Positions 9,176-18,881 of a stretch of 64,000 nucleotides of DNA are shown piece after piece; position 1 is the first letter of the stretch, and every line of letters starts with the position of its first letter. Below the pieces are notes generated by a model. It was not told the DNA's origin. It did not search any database and was given only the letters and a program-made list of their open reading frames with translations. The stretch lies in contig NZ_SMZR01000001.1 in the NCBI RefSeq assembly GCF_004358665.1, positions 1,054,001-1,118,000 of the forward strand, in the 5' to 3' direction. Both the position numbers and the translations under genes were made by a program. Source of the stretch: Jeotgalibacillus sp. S-D1. Its GTDB lineage: Bacteria; Bacillota; Bacilli; Bacillales; Jeotgalibacillaceae.

Positions 9176-9334
9176 ATTTTCCCCTCCTCTCCATACTTGC
9201 TAATACAAATTACTACATCTACTATAAAGGATAGCGAACATGATTTCTATATTTAAAATGAAATTCAGACAACTTAGGATGAACACATTTTAGAGAAATG
9301 TAACAATTCCTTCACAACTCAGAGACGTTTTTAT

Positions 9335-9343
9335 AGTATAACA
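9335..9343 (-). promoter_or_regulatory. Candidate extended -10 promoter for ctaB
   Basis: On the minus strand TGTTATACT (extended -10) lies about 150 bp upstream of the ctaB start. No good -35 is visible, which an extended -10 can tolerate. The rest of the 422-bp ctaA-ctaB gap is AT-rich without a gene. ResD-type control is known for ctaA in B. subtilis, but I cannot identify a site by eye. Confidence 0.35.
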
Positions 9344-9597
9344 TGGGTTTAAGTTATTCTTGTATAATTTATTTCATCTTATAAAACATGAGGTTGTGAA
9401 GAAACTTTGTCCTTATCAATGAAAAAAATGTGTCACATTTCAAAAAAGGGTACCATCGTTCGCCTTTCTATAACATAATAATATAGATGCTTAAATGAAC
9501 GAAAACAGCTTCCGATGATTTTTTCAGGCACAGTGGTTAACTTCTGCCTAGGAATGACCTTAAATCATCTAAAATAGAATAAGTAGGTGAGAAACCC

Positions 9598-10524
9598 TTG
9601 CAATCAAAGGCATTAAAGTATTTAGCTGTAATCACCACACTGGTTATGCTTCTCGTCCTATTAGGCGGTGCACTGGTGACAAAAACAGATTCCGGGGCTG
9701 GATGCGGCCAATCTTTTCCATTATGCCATGGTCAACTCATCCCCGCCGAATTATTGTTCGAAACAATTGTTGAATTATCCCACCGGGTTGTCTCCGCAGT
9801 GGCAGGTTTGCTCGTGCTTACATTGTCAGTATGGTCATGGAGAGCCCTCGGCCATAAGCGGGAAACGAATTTTTTAGCAATCCTTGCATTTTTCTTTTTA
9901 ATGCTCCAGGCATTATTAGGGGCCGGCGCAGTGGTTTGGGGTCATTCTGATGTGATATTGGCACTTCATTTTGGAATTTCTCTTATCTCATTCGCTGCTG
10001 TATTACTACTTACCTTATTAATTTTTGAAGTCGACCGAAAATTTGATGCTGAATCAATTGTGATTGATAAGCGGATGAGATTTCACACATACGGGCTGAT
10101 GACTTATATTTTTGCCGTTGTTTACTCAGGAGCATTTGTACGTCATACCAATGCCAGCCTCGCATGTCCGGACTGGCCATTTTGCGTAAACAACCAGTGG
10201 ACTTCGCTTCCGCTGAATCCTTCCCAATGGATTCAGATGGGCCACAGGATGGCAGCAGCACTGATTTTCATCTGGATTGCTTATATCGCATTAATCGCCT
10301 ACCGAAATTATAAACATCAGAAAGTCATTTACTATGGCTGGATGATCGCTTTTGCTCTTGTTTCAGGACAGGTGATTACCGGGGCTTTCGTCGTAATTAC
10401 CCGCCTCAATTTAGTATTGGCTTTGTCCCACGCACTTATTATATCTTTGCTTTTCGGACTGCTAAGTTATTTTGTCTTACTCATGTCCAGAAGCAGGGTT
10501 AACCGAAGTAAAAAGAACGGGTAG
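9598..10524 (+). CDS. ctaA: Heme A synthase
   Basis: This 308-residue, eight-helix protein oxidises the C8 methyl of heme O to give heme A. The Cys36-Cys43 pair (GCGQSFPLC) and the Cys190-Cys196 pair (CPDWPFC) match the paired cysteines of Bacillus CtaA. Glu59 and His62 (ELSHRV), His124 and a later GHRMA histidine match the heme and catalytic residues. The start is TTG 9598 with AGGTGA at 9585-9590. It is divergent from ctaB and ends in a terminator shared with pycA. Confidence 0.95.
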   Translation: MQSKALKYLAVITTLVMLLVLLGGALVTKTDSGAGCGQSFPLCHGQLIPAELLFETIVELSHRVVSAVAGLLVLTLSVWSWRALGHKRETNFLAILAFFFLMLQALLGAGAVVWGHSDVILALHFGISLISFAAVLLLTLLIFEVDRKFDAESIVIDKRMRFHTYGLMTYIFAVVYSGAFVRHTNASLACPDWPFCVNNQWTSLPLNPSQWIQMGHRMAAALIFIWIAYIALIAYRNYKHQKVIYYGWMIAFALVSGQVITGAFVVITRLNLVLALSHALIISLLFGLLSYFVLLMSRSRVNRSKKNG

Positions 10525-10546
10525 CACAGTGTGCTGCCCGTTCTTT
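10509..10546. terminator. Bidirectional terminator between ctaA and pycA
   Basis: A long stem (arms 10509-10526 and 10530-10546) with A5 and T6 flanks contains the ctaA stop codon (10522-10524). It ends just before the pycA stop, so it serves both converging genes. Confidence 0.85.
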
Positions 10547-10547
10547 T

Positions 10548-13500
10548 TTATTTCTTTTTCAATTTAATAAGCAGGTCTCCCGGACTCAGTGTTTCCCCGT
10601 CTGAAACCAGAATGTCTTGAATTGTTCCATTAAATGGTGCTTGAACGGTTGTTTCCATTTTCATAGCTTCTGTAATAATCAGATGATCTCCCTGCCTTAC
10701 TTCATCACCTGAGCTGACTACTACTTTTATAACGGTTCCTGGCATCGTGGCACCAAGCTCTTCCTCATTTTTAGGATCTGCTTTTTGTTTTGCGGCAACA
10801 GTAGCTTTAATGTTTTCATCCTTGATCACTACTTCGCGCTGCTGACCATTTAAATCAAAGTAAAGGACCCTTGTTCCATCCGGCCTTGCTTCACCAACCG
10901 AAACTAATTTAAGGATCAGAGTCTTGCCGGTTTCTATTTCAACATCGATTTCTTCTCCCAGCCTCATTCCATAAAAAAACGTTGGCGTATCAATAACAGA
11001 AACATCCCCAAACTGCTGGTTAGTATCTGTATATTCTTTAAATACCTTAGGATAAAGCGCATGGGCAATAGCATCAAAATTTGTAATCGGTCTTCCAAGT
11101 TCTTTATACAATTCTTCTTTTAGATTATCAAAATCCACATCTTCCAGCAGCTCTCCGGGACGCACCGTGATCGGTTCTTTTCCTTTTAAAATGACTTTTT
11201 GAAGTTCTTCAGGAAATCCTCCGTGCGGCTGCCCTAAATAGCCGGAGAACAGTTCAATTACTGAATCTGGAAAATCAATTGATTTACCTTTATCAATTAC
11301 ACTTACTTCATCGAGATCATTTTGTACCATGAATAAAGCCATGTCCCCTACAACCTTGGATGAAGGAGTTACCTTTACAATATCACCGAACAACTGATTT
11401 ACTCTGGCGTACATATCTTTTACTTCTTCCCAGCGCGAACCAAGCCCCACGGCTTTTGCTTGCTGTTGAAGATTGCTGTACTGGCCTCCTGGCATTTCAT
11501 GTTTATAAATTTCTGAGTGCGGGGAATTCATTCCGCTCTCAAAATCTTTATAATACTTCCGGACATCCTCCCAGTAGTGCGACAATGTCTCTGCATGATT
11601 TACGTCCATCTTAATGTTGCGGCCGGTCCCTCCGAGTGCATAATACAAAGTGCTTGAACTTGGCTGAGAAGTTAATCCGCCCATAGATCCCAGCGCTGTG
11701 TCGACAATATCAACTCCAGCCTCAACCGCCTTTGCATATTGATAGATGCCGTTTCCGCTTGTATCATGTGTGTGCAGATGAATTGGCAGGTCAACCGTTG
11801 CTTTTAATTCTGAAATTAAGCGGTATGCCGCTTCAGGCTTAAGTAATCCTGCCATATCCTTTATGGCCAGAATATGTGCACCCTGGGCTTCAAGCTCTCT
11901 TGCTAGAGATTTGTAGTAATCAAGGTCATATTTTGCCCGGCTTGGATCAAGTATGTCACCCGTGTAACAGATGGCAGCTTCTGCAAGTTTCCCGGAATCC
12001 CGAACCGCTTCGATCGCCACTTCCATCCCTTTAACCCAGTTTAAACTATCGAATATGCGGAAGACATCAATGCCTGCATAGGAGGATTTTCGAACAAACT
12101 CCCTAATAACATTATCAGGATAATTTTTGTACCCTACGGCATTGGATGCCCGTAAAAGCATTTGAAACAGAACATTAGGAATCTTTTCCCGAAGTGTTAA
12201 CAGCCTCATCCAGGGATCTTCTTTTAAGAAGCGGTAAGCAACATCAAATGTCGCTCCTCCCCACATTTCATAGGAGAAAAGATCAGACTGCATCCGGGAG
12301 GAAGCGTCAGCAATATTTTTAAGATCAACTGTACGGACACGGGTAGCCAAAAGTGATTGATGTGCATCCCTGAATGTCGTATCTGTCAGTAATACGTCTT
12401 TTTGATCTTTGACCCATCTGACTAATCCGTCAGCACCTTCAGTTTCTAAAATTTGTTTTGTTCCTGCTGGAGGCGCCTCAAGTAAATTAACCTTAGGAAT
12501 TCTGGCTCTAGGAAACTCCGGCTTTTCTATTTTTTCTATACCGGGGAATCCATTAATTGTAACGTTCCCAATATAGGACAACATTTTGGTTCCTCTGTCT
12601 TTTGACTGTGGGAAAAGAAAAAGCTCAGGTGTTGTATCTATGAATGATGTATTATAATCTCCTGTTAAAAAACTTTTATGTTTAACTACATTTTCAAGAA
12701 ATGGGATGTTGGTTTTGATGCCCCGAATCCTGAACTCCTGAAGATTACGGACCATTTTGGCAGCAGCCTGTTCAAAGGTAAGCGCCCACGTTGAGACCTT
12801 AACAAGCAGTGAATCATAATGAGCTGAGATTTCAGCACCTTGATAACCATTGCCGGCATCAAGTCTTACACCAAATCCGCCACCCGAACGGTAGGCCATG
12901 ATGCGGCCCGAATCAGGCATAAATCCATTTAATGGATCTTCCGTAGTGACACGGGACTGAATGGCATATCCGTTTAATTGAATTTCATTTTGATATGGAA
13001 TGGCCATGCGTTTACTATGTAAAAAATGTCCTTCAGCAATTAAGATTTGCGACTGAACAATATCAATCCCTGTAATCATCTCTGTAATGGTATGTTCTAC
13101 CTGAACACGCGGATTAACTTCGATAAAGAAAAACTCATTCTGTGAAACGAGAAATTCCACGGTACCGGCATTTACATAATTGACATTTTTGGCAAGCATT
13201 ACGGCAGCTTCACAGATTTTTTCCCGCAATTCGTCTGTCAGAGACAATGAAGGCGCTACTTCAACGACCTTTTGGTGTCGGCGCTGAATGGAGCAGTCCC
13301 GTTCATATAAATGAATAATCGTCCCTTCCTTATCCCCAAGAATCTGTACCTCAATGTGTTTAGGGTTTTCAATGTATTTCTCCACATATACTTCATCGTT
13401 GCCAAAAGCAGCTTTAGCTTCCGATTTTGCACGGTCATACGATTCCTTCAGCTCATCAGCTGATCGGACAATTCGCATTCCCCGCCCGCCGCCTCCAAGA

Positions 13501-13988
13501 GACGCCTTTATGATAAAAGGAAACCCGTGTTCTTTTCCAAATTCCTCAACTTCCCGCACACTTAAAACCGGACCGTCACTGCCTGGTATAACAGGAATGC
13601 CGGCATTAACAGCCTGCTGACGTGCTTTAACTTTATCTCCAAACATATCTAAATGTTCAGAATCAGGACCGATAAAAACGATTCCTTCTTCTTCACATCG
13701 CCGTGCAAAATTAATATTTTCTGACAGGAAGCCGTATCCCGGATGAATTGCATCCACATTCGCACGTTTAGCAATTTCAATAATACCTTCAATATCTAAA
13801 TAAGCATCGATTGGCTTTTTTCCTTCACCAACCAAATATGCTTCATCCGCTTTAAAACGGTGAAAGGATCCACTATCTTCTTTTGAATAGACAGCAACAG
13901 TGCGCACATCTAATTCTGTACAAGCCCGAAACACACGTATAGCAATCTCACCGCGATTTGCTACTAAGATTTTTCTTATATTCTTCAA
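10548..13988 (-). CDS. pycA: Pyruvate carboxylase
   Basis: This 1146-residue biotin enzyme carboxylates pyruvate to oxaloacetate (anaplerosis). Domains in order are: biotin carboxylase with ATP-grasp (about 1-450; glycine-rich KASLGGGGRGMR), carboxyltransferase (about 530-830; TTFRDAHQSLLATR and HLHTHDTSGNG), the PYC tetramerisation region, and the C-terminal biotinyl domain with EAMKMET, Lys1110 being the biotin site. Length matches the B. subtilis enzyme (1148). Translation starts at TTG 13988 with AAGGAGG 9 bases upstream. It lies 46 bp after ftsW on the same strand. Pyruvate carboxylase is a reported c-di-AMP target in Listeria and a DarB partner in B. subtilis; a darB homologue is in this window. 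Confidence 0.97.
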   Translation of the reverse strand: MKNIRKILVANRGEIAIRVFRACTELDVRTVAVYSKEDSGSFHRFKADEAYLVGEGKKPIDAYLDIEGIIEIAKRANVDAIHPGYGFLSENINFARRCEEEGIVFIGPDSEHLDMFGDKVKARQQAVNAGIPVIPGSDGPVLSVREVEEFGKEHGFPFIIKASLGGGGRGMRIVRSADELKESYDRAKSEAKAAFGNDEVYVEKYIENPKHIEVQILGDKEGTIIHLYERDCSIQRRHQKVVEVAPSLSLTDELREKICEAAVMLAKNVNYVNAGTVEFLVSQNEFFFIEVNPRVQVEHTITEMITGIDIVQSQILIAEGHFLHSKRMAIPYQNEIQLNGYAIQSRVTTEDPLNGFMPDSGRIMAYRSGGGFGVRLDAGNGYQGAEISAHYDSLLVKVSTWALTFEQAAAKMVRNLQEFRIRGIKTNIPFLENVVKHKSFLTGDYNTSFIDTTPELFLFPQSKDRGTKMLSYIGNVTINGFPGIEKIEKPEFPRARIPKVNLLEAPPAGTKQILETEGADGLVRWVKDQKDVLLTDTTFRDAHQSLLATRVRTVDLKNIADASSRMQSDLFSYEMWGGATFDVAYRFLKEDPWMRLLTLREKIPNVLFQMLLRASNAVGYKNYPDNVIREFVRKSSYAGIDVFRIFDSLNWVKGMEVAIEAVRDSGKLAEAAICYTGDILDPSRAKYDLDYYKSLARELEAQGAHILAIKDMAGLLKPEAAYRLISELKATVDLPIHLHTHDTSGNGIYQYAKAVEAGVDIVDTALGSMGGLTSQPSSSTLYYALGGTGRNIKMDVNHAETLSHYWEDVRKYYKDFESGMNSPHSEIYKHEMPGGQYSNLQQQAKAVGLGSRWEEVKDMYARVNQLFGDIVKVTPSSKVVGDMALFMVQNDLDEVSVIDKGKSIDFPDSVIELFSGYLGQPHGGFPEELQKVILKGKEPITVRPGELLEDVDFDNLKEELYKELGRPITNFDAIAHALYPKVFKEYTDTNQQFGDVSVIDTPTFFYGMRLGEEIDVEIETGKTLILKLVSVGEARPDGTRVLYFDLNGQQREVVIKDENIKATVAAKQKADPKNEEELGATMPGTVIKVVVSSGDEVRQGDHLIITEAMKMETTVQAPFNGTIQDILVSDGETLSPGDLLIKLKKK

Positions 13989-14034
13989 TGAAATAAGCCT
14001 CCTTCGTGATGTTCAAACAGGCAGCATAATCAAT

Positions 14035-15291
14035 CTAATAGCCCCTGTTTGTTTTTCGTTGTTGATATTGTGGTGTTTCCTTTATTTTCACATTTGCTGC
14101 ACGCGCCGGATCACTTTCTTCATTACGATATCGATCTTCGTACTTAACAAACATGGAAACATTTAGCAGAACCCCCATCGACAGCGACAGCAAAATCAGC
14201 GATGATCCGCCGTAGCTTATAAATGGCAGAGGAACCCCTGTAATCGGGATAACTCCCGACATTCCGCCCAGGTTAATAAAAGTTTGAATCCCAATCATAC
14301 TTGAAATACCAATTGCCAGCATTTTACCAAAACGATCCTTACTCCGAATGCCAATAAATATACCTCGAAGGACAATATACGCAAGGCCAAGCAAAACGAA
14401 ACCTACCCCAGCTATACCAAGCTCTTCAGCGATTATGGCCATGATAAAATCAGTATGCGGTTCAGGCAGATAGCCAAGTTTTTGAATACTTTGCCCCAAT
14501 CCGCTGCCCCACAGGCCTCCATTGCCTATTGCATAGTAAGAACCCACCAGCTGCCAGCCATTATCACTGATATGAGCAAAAGGATCTGTATAAGCTGCGA
14601 TCCGGCCAAGTCTCTCTTCTGAGAAAATCCGGTAAAATCCATCCCTCTTAAATAAAAATAAGAGTCCGCTGAAGAACACCATGAGTCCCGCTCCAATACC
14701 TGCAAGCTTTAGCATGCTTTTGAATTGCATTCCTGATGATACAATGACGCTCATCCCTATTAAAAAAATAATGGCTGCTGTTCCAAAGTCCGGCTCAAGT
14801 GCAACGAGAAAACAAGTCGCGATTAAAATGGTCAAAGGCGGCATTACCCCACGGTTAAACTGATCTATGTAGGAGTATTTCTTGGCATAAATAGCCGATA
14901 GGTATACAATAATCCCCAGCTTAGCAAACTCTGAAGGCTGAAGCTGAAAAGAACCTATTTGAAGCCAACTCTGAGCATTATTCACGTTTGTACCAAATAC
15001 CTGTACTGCTAAAAGCAATGTAAACATAAGCGTTAAAATAACAATCATCATCGTCTTTTCTCTGTACAGTTTATACGGAATCAGCGCCATTACACTGAAA
15101 CCAATAAACCCTATTATCAAATTTCTAAGCTGCAGAGTGTAGAAAAAATTCGGATCCTGATCCATTACTTCTACCGCATACACCATACCGGCACTGTACA
15201 CCATCACAACTCCAAATATCCCAAGCAAACTATAGGCGATCAGCAAGGAGTAGTCATACGTTTTGAACATTCGTTTCAGAATGGTCGACAT
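14035..15291 (-). CDS. ftsW: Cell division SEDS glycosyltransferase FtsW
   Basis: This 418-residue, ten-helix SEDS protein polymerises septal peptidoglycan with a class B PBP. Family motifs present are LEPDFGTA, GNGGLWGSGLGQS, PEPHTDFIMAIIAEELG and the C-terminal GVPLPFISYGGSS. It sits between ylaN and pycA as in B. subtilis, where it was called ylaO. Other SEDS genes (rodA, spoVE) exist in bacilli, so the ftsW name leans on this synteny. Confidence 0.93.
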   Translation of the reverse strand: MSTILKRMFKTYDYSLLIAYSLLGIFGVVMVYSAGMVYAVEVMDQDPNFFYTLQLRNLIIGFIGFSVMALIPYKLYREKTMMIVILTLMFTLLLAVQVFGTNVNNAQSWLQIGSFQLQPSEFAKLGIIVYLSAIYAKKYSYIDQFNRGVMPPLTILIATCFLVALEPDFGTAAIIFLIGMSVIVSSGMQFKSMLKLAGIGAGLMVFFSGLLFLFKRDGFYRIFSEERLGRIAAYTDPFAHISDNGWQLVGSYYAIGNGGLWGSGLGQSIQKLGYLPEPHTDFIMAIIAEELGIAGVGFVLLGLAYIVLRGIFIGIRSKDRFGKMLAIGISSMIGIQTFINLGGMSGVIPITGVPLPFISYGGSSLILLSLSMGVLLNVSMFVKYEDRYRNEESDPARAANVKIKETPQYQQRKTNRGY

Positions 15292-15354
15292 TTTGTATCA
15301 ATCCCATCTTTAAAATTATAATTCGATTTGAAAAGTCAAAAATCCTGCTTTTTT

Positions 15355-15394
15355 GATATAAAAAAACCCAAACAATCGATTTACATTGTTTGAG
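15355..15394 (-). terminator. Terminator after ylaN
   Basis: The stem CCCAAACAAT/ATTGTTTGAG (15367-15376 with 15385-15394, one mismatch) is followed on the minus strand by a run of seven U residues. Confidence 0.75.
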
Positions 15395-15404
15395 TGGTAA
15401 ACAA

Positions 15405-15686
15405 TTACTTATTGGTGAATGCCTCATGCAGGATTGAAAGCTCTTTTTCCAATGAATCCATCAGCGTCTTCCCATCCATTTCATCTACAAGTCCAAGACG
15501 AACAGCAAATTCTATTTCACGCGACAACCCAAACATTTGCGTATCTAAAACTTCTTCGTACAATGGACACTGGGGCATCGTCAAGTTATCCATTTGGACT
15601 TTTATCAGCTGGGCAATTTTCTCAGCGTCTTTTCGCAAGAGAGAATATGCTTTTTCACGATGATCTATTTTGATTTCAGATGTCAC
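15405..15686 (-). CDS. ylaN: YlaN, UPF0358 family (iron-linked Fur antagonist in relatives)
   Basis: This 93-residue, all-helical small protein contains [21 protein letters not shown] and [16 protein letters not shown], diagnostic of the YlaN/UPF0358 family. YlaN is essential on normal medium in B. subtilis and has been reported to bind iron and relieve Fur repression. Start is GTG 15686 behind a G-rich site. It is monocistronic with its own terminator and lies upstream of ftsW, the conserved position. Confidence 0.92.
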   Translation of the reverse strand: MTSEIKIDHREKAYSLLRKDAEKIAQLIKVQMDNLTMPQCPLYEEVLDTQMFGLSREIEFAVRLGLVDEMDGKTLMDSLEKELSILHEAFTNK

Positions 15687-15943
15687 ATTGATCCCCCCAT
15701 TCCATGCAAATTACAGTCATCTATTTTCAACGGCAGTTATCTTCAAATATTCCGTTGCTGAACTCTGTTACTCTTTTATAAAGTGTAGCGTTTTAGCGTC
15801 TAAATTGCAAGCTTAGCTAAGCGGATGAATGTGGATAATTACGTAAAATTTTTTGATTTAAATAAAACGAAAATGATTTTTATGTGACAAGCGTAATTGG
15901 CGAATGTATACTTTTAATAATGATTTATTTAGGAGGAAATGCT

Positions 15944-16441
15944 ATGAATAATACAATTCCAGTAAAAGGACTTGTCAAATACTCGATCACTTTAGATCCG
16001 GGGGTATGGATTTTCGATGATCGTAAAGTGGATTTAACTACTTATTTTGATGAGGAACGCGAAGAAGTTGATGAACTTGAGGAATACACTAAAGCAGTAG
16101 CAACCCATTTTTCTAGAGAAATTCAAGAAGGGGCTACCTACCCTCCAACGATTAAAACAGAACGTAAATTTGAAAAACAAAAAATATTAAACGGCACATT
16201 CGGCATTTTGCTTAAGCCATTCATTGAAAATGCAGAACCTGAGGAAAACGCTTCTATGCTGACAGTGAAAACGAAAAACGGAAATCATACTTTCACAATT
16301 GAAGAAGCAAAAACCCTTGTTGCCGCTTTCTCGAAAAATGGACAGCCTTTAAAAGAAAATGGACCGATTCATATTCTTTTCCAGGATGGTTCAAACCGCA
16401 ATAACCCAATTACTGACATAGAAAGTTTCTATATCTCCTGA
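15944..16441 (+). CDS. ylaL: YlaL-like conserved protein of unknown function
   Basis: This 165-residue soluble acidic protein begins MNNTIPVKGLVKYSITLDPGVW. I chose ATG 15944 because AGGAGG (15931-15936) sits 7 bases upstream; the frame is open 20 codons further but without a ribosome site. No catalytic motif or signal peptide is seen. Some database relatives carry a peptidyl-prolyl isomerase label, which I would not rely on. The name YlaL is suggested by its place next to ylaN. The B. subtilis neighbours ylaK (phoH-like) and ylaM (glutaminase) are absent. Confidence 0.6.
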   Translation: MNNTIPVKGLVKYSITLDPGVWIFDDRKVDLTTYFDEEREEVDELEEYTKAVATHFSREIQEGATYPPTIKTERKFEKQKILNGTFGILLKPFIENAEPEENASMLTVKTKNGNHTFTIEEAKTLVAAFSKNGQPLKENGPIHILFQDGSNRNNPITDIESFYIS

Positions 16442-16508
16442 ATTACTGCACTGGAGCACAAAGCCATGGCACTTGAGGGGGATCTCGCTACTTTTTGGTA
16501 AAAAAATC

Positions 16509-16550
16509 AAAAGCACTGAACACATTAAGAAACAAGTGTCAGTGCTTTTT
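16509..16550. terminator. Bidirectional terminator between ylaL-like and PNPOx-family genes
   Basis: Outer arms AAAAGCACTG (16509-16518) and CAGTGCTTTT (16540-16549) extend through ACAC/GTGT pairs. The minus-strand gene's stop codon lies inside it. Confidence 0.75.
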
Positions 16551-16994
16551 TAATTCATTCATTACCTGTTGATCCAGCTTTTTGGCTGCATCCTCATCAT
16601 AGGTTTTATCAAATTTCGGTTCAGCAATTATTTTTGCGCCGTAAAACATCACATCACGGACTTCTTTAATGCTTAATTCAATTATGGAAAGACCAATAGG
16701 CACTTCTGAAGAAGCTGACCCCTTAACCCTGGCTGTGCCGCTGATTGAGTATGAGGTTTCGTTGGCTATGATATTTAAGACGATAAGCGGCTGTTTTGAA
16801 ATATTTGATAATATTCTGGAGCGATGATGCACTGCAAAAAGAATGGTCAACTCGTCTTTAGCATGTACCCAGGACAAAGCGCTGACATTTGGTCCCCCGG
16901 TCTGATAGTCGATTGTGGACAGCTGTACAAAACGTTCGCTCAAAAACTCTTCATATAAAACTGGATCCAGCCGGTCTTCTACCCGGTTTGCCAT
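16539..16994 (-). CDS. Pyridoxamine 5'-phosphate oxidase-like (FMN-binding split barrel) protein
   Basis: This 151-residue protein has the split-barrel pattern of the PNPOx-like family: a start such as LSTIDYQTGGPNVSALSWVHAKDELTILFA, then HRSRILSNISKQPLIVLNI. Members bind FMN or related cofactors and may act as oxidoreductases or stress proteins; substrate is unknown. I start at ATG 16994 (MANRVEDRL), 6 bases after GGAAGGTG. Upstream in-frame ATGs overlap that site. Confidence 0.7.
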   Translation of the reverse strand: MANRVEDRLDPVLYEEFLSERFVQLSTIDYQTGGPNVSALSWVHAKDELTILFAVHHRSRILSNISKQPLIVLNIIANETSYSISGTARVKGSASSEVPIGLSIIELSIKEVRDVMFYGAKIIAEPKFDKTYDEDAAKKLDQQVMNELKKH

Positions 16995-17168
16995 TTTCAT
17001 CACCTTCCATTTCATGTAGTTATTATAATATAAAATGACCTGCAGCACACCTGAAAAGTTAAAAGAAAAACATAACGCCAGGGTAAATCTGCATTAATCA
17101 CCAACCTCCTGCATGTCATGGTATAATACTCTTATATTATCGGATTTTTTATTTCAGGAGGTGTCCAC

Positions 17169-17372
17169 ATGCGTGTGAAGTGTTTAATATGCGATAAGAT
17201 CGAATCTATAGATGATTTCAGCCCTTTAGCAAAAAAACTGCGAAATCGACCGATCCACACTTATTTATGTGAGGAGTGCAATCAGCGGATCGAAGAAAAA
17301 ACAAAAAAACGCATTGCAACAGGCAACTTTAAATTTTATAAAAGCTCTCAAAGGATAGAGGACGACTTTTAA
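17169..17372 (+). CDS. ylaI: Small zinc-ribbon protein YlaI
   Basis: This 67-residue protein has two CxxC knuckles, CLIC (residues 5-8) and CEEC (36-39), typical of the YlaI/DUF2197 zinc ribbon, followed by a lysine-rich tail. It probably binds zinc structurally and may contact nucleic acid or protein; its role is unknown. A strong AGGAGGTG site precedes the ATG. The stop overlaps the next gene's start by one base (TAATG). Confidence 0.88.
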   Translation: MRVKCLICDKIESIDDFSPLAKKLRNRPIHTYLCEECNQRIEEKTKKRIATGNFKFYKSSQRIEDDF

Positions 17373-17806
17373 TGGTGATGAAAGGCTCTGTAATAGGCAT
17401 TTTGTCAGGAATTATTCTGGGCGCTCTTCTAAAATGGTTTGAGGCGGTTACCTCAGTAAAAATATATACCCTTTTATTAAACGTTGATTTTATTCCTATT
17501 GTCGGCAATTATATCTGGCCTGAATGGATTGAATTTATTTTTCATTTAATTATATCGATCATAATCGGCATTATCTTTCTTGTTATTTTAAATAAAATCG
17601 GCAATACAGTAAAAAATCAATTTTTTGTTGCTTTTGCTTTAACGATCCCCACGATTTTTTTATACTTTCCTCTTGCTGCATTAGCCATCAAGGATGTGCC
17701 TGCTCCATTAAATGGATTTGCATTTACTCTTTGGACGATCGGCCACCTGGGGTATGCCCTTTCAATCCCGCTTGTCTGCTGGCTGCTGGATAAAAGAACA
17801 ACGTAA
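17372..17806 (+). CDS. Four-helix membrane protein of unknown function
   Basis: This 144-residue, very hydrophobic protein has about four membrane helices (roughly 5-22, 50-74, 84-104 and 118-138). I do not recognise the family. It is translationally coupled to ylaI, so it may share its regulation. A second Met at codon 3 is an equally possible start. The gene ends in a strong terminator. Confidence 0.65.
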   Translation: MVMKGSVIGILSGIILGALLKWFEAVTSVKIYTLLLNVDFIPIVGNYIWPEWIEFIFHLIISIIIGIIFLVILNKIGNTVKNQFFVAFALTIPTIFLYFPLAALAIKDVPAPLNGFAFTLWTIGHLGYALSIPLVCWLLDKRTT

Positions 17807-17837
17807 AAAAGCGCGATGTGATCGCGCTTTTTTACGT
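17801..17837. terminator. Bidirectional terminator at the ilvA 3' side
   Basis: A 17-bp perfect stem ACGTAAAAAAGCGCGAT with a 3-base GTG loop (17801-17837), with A6 and T6 inside the arms. It serves the membrane-protein gene and the converging ilv-leu transcript. Confidence 0.85.
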
Positions 17838-17844
17838 TCAGTTA

Positions 17845-18839
17845 TCAGATAATAGCTCTTTGCTTTTGAAGCTTTCTTTTATTGTCTTCTACAATTTTTC
17901 TGCAATGTTCAAGTTTGATCACATCAAAGTTGCCTCCGCTGACCATTACACCCACTTGATTTGCCTTGCCTGTTATATGGTGGTTAAGCAAGGCTGCTAC
18001 GCCCGCTGCTCCCGCTCCTTCAACAAGCATTTTTTCTCTTTCAAGCATAAATAATATGGCTTCTGCAATCTCCACTTCCGACACAGTAACCATGTCATCA
18101 ACATAATTTTTGATAATGGATGAAGTATATTCACCTGGCGATTTTACTTTTATTCCTTCTGCGATGGTCGCCTTAAAAGGAATGAGTTTTTCGTCCAGAC
18201 CGTGAAAAGCTGAAGCAATGGCCGGAGCTGCTGCCGCTTGGACGCCGATGACTGAAACATCCGGTCTAATCGCTTTAACAGCAAGAGCTGTTCCCGCCAG
18301 CAAACCGCCTCCACCTGCGGGTACGACAATGGTATCCAGCTGAGGGTTTTGCTGAAGCATCTCCAATGCTACTGTTGCCTGTCCCTCTATAATTGTCATA
18401 TCATCAAAAGGGTGTACAAATGTGGCTCCAGTCATTTTCTGGTGTTCACATGCTGCCTGGTATGCCTCATCAAAAGTCTCCCCGACCAGTTCAACCTTCG
18501 CCCCGTATTCTCTCGTGGCATCCACCTTTGCAAATGGTGTTGTTGTAGGCATAAAAATGGTTACTTTAACACCCTTTTCTCTTCCTGCAAGCGCTACACC
18601 CTGAGCATGATTGCCGGCAGATGCTGCTATAATTCCCCGTTTGCATTCCAGATCAGTCAACTGAGAGATCTTATTGTAGGCGCCTCTAAGCTTAAATGAA
18701 CCCGTCCGCTGAAGGTTTTCCAGTTTCATCCATACATTTTTTCCGGTTCGCTCATTTAATGTAGAAGATTGTTTGCATGGTGTCCGATGTACGATTTCGC
18801 TTAAACGTTCTGCTGCTTTAAATAAGCTCGCTGTGTCAT
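17845..18839 (-). CDS. ilvA: Threonine dehydratase IlvA, short form, apparent N-terminal frameshift
   Basis: The main frame (17845-18729) encodes a fold type II PLP enzyme that deaminates threonine to 2-oxobutanoate for isoleucine synthesis: PLP lysine in GSFKLRGAYNK, SAGNHAQG, and the glycine loop PAGGGGLLAG. The same frame continues upstream with good family sequence (SLFKAAERLSEIVHRTP, about 34 codons) but has no ATG, GTG or TTG before a stop at 18867. An ATG at 18839 fits the expected start but is in another frame, offset by two extra bases within a CACA repeat at 18831-18836. I read this as a small frameshift, real or a sequencing error. Starting at 18729 would put the PLP lysine at residue 13. 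Full length would be about 330 residues with no C-terminal ACT regulatory domain. Last gene of the ilv-leu cluster. Confidence 0.75.
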
Positions 18840-18881
18840 GTGAATTCCCAAGGGGATCATCCTCTCAAATTATGAATTTGG

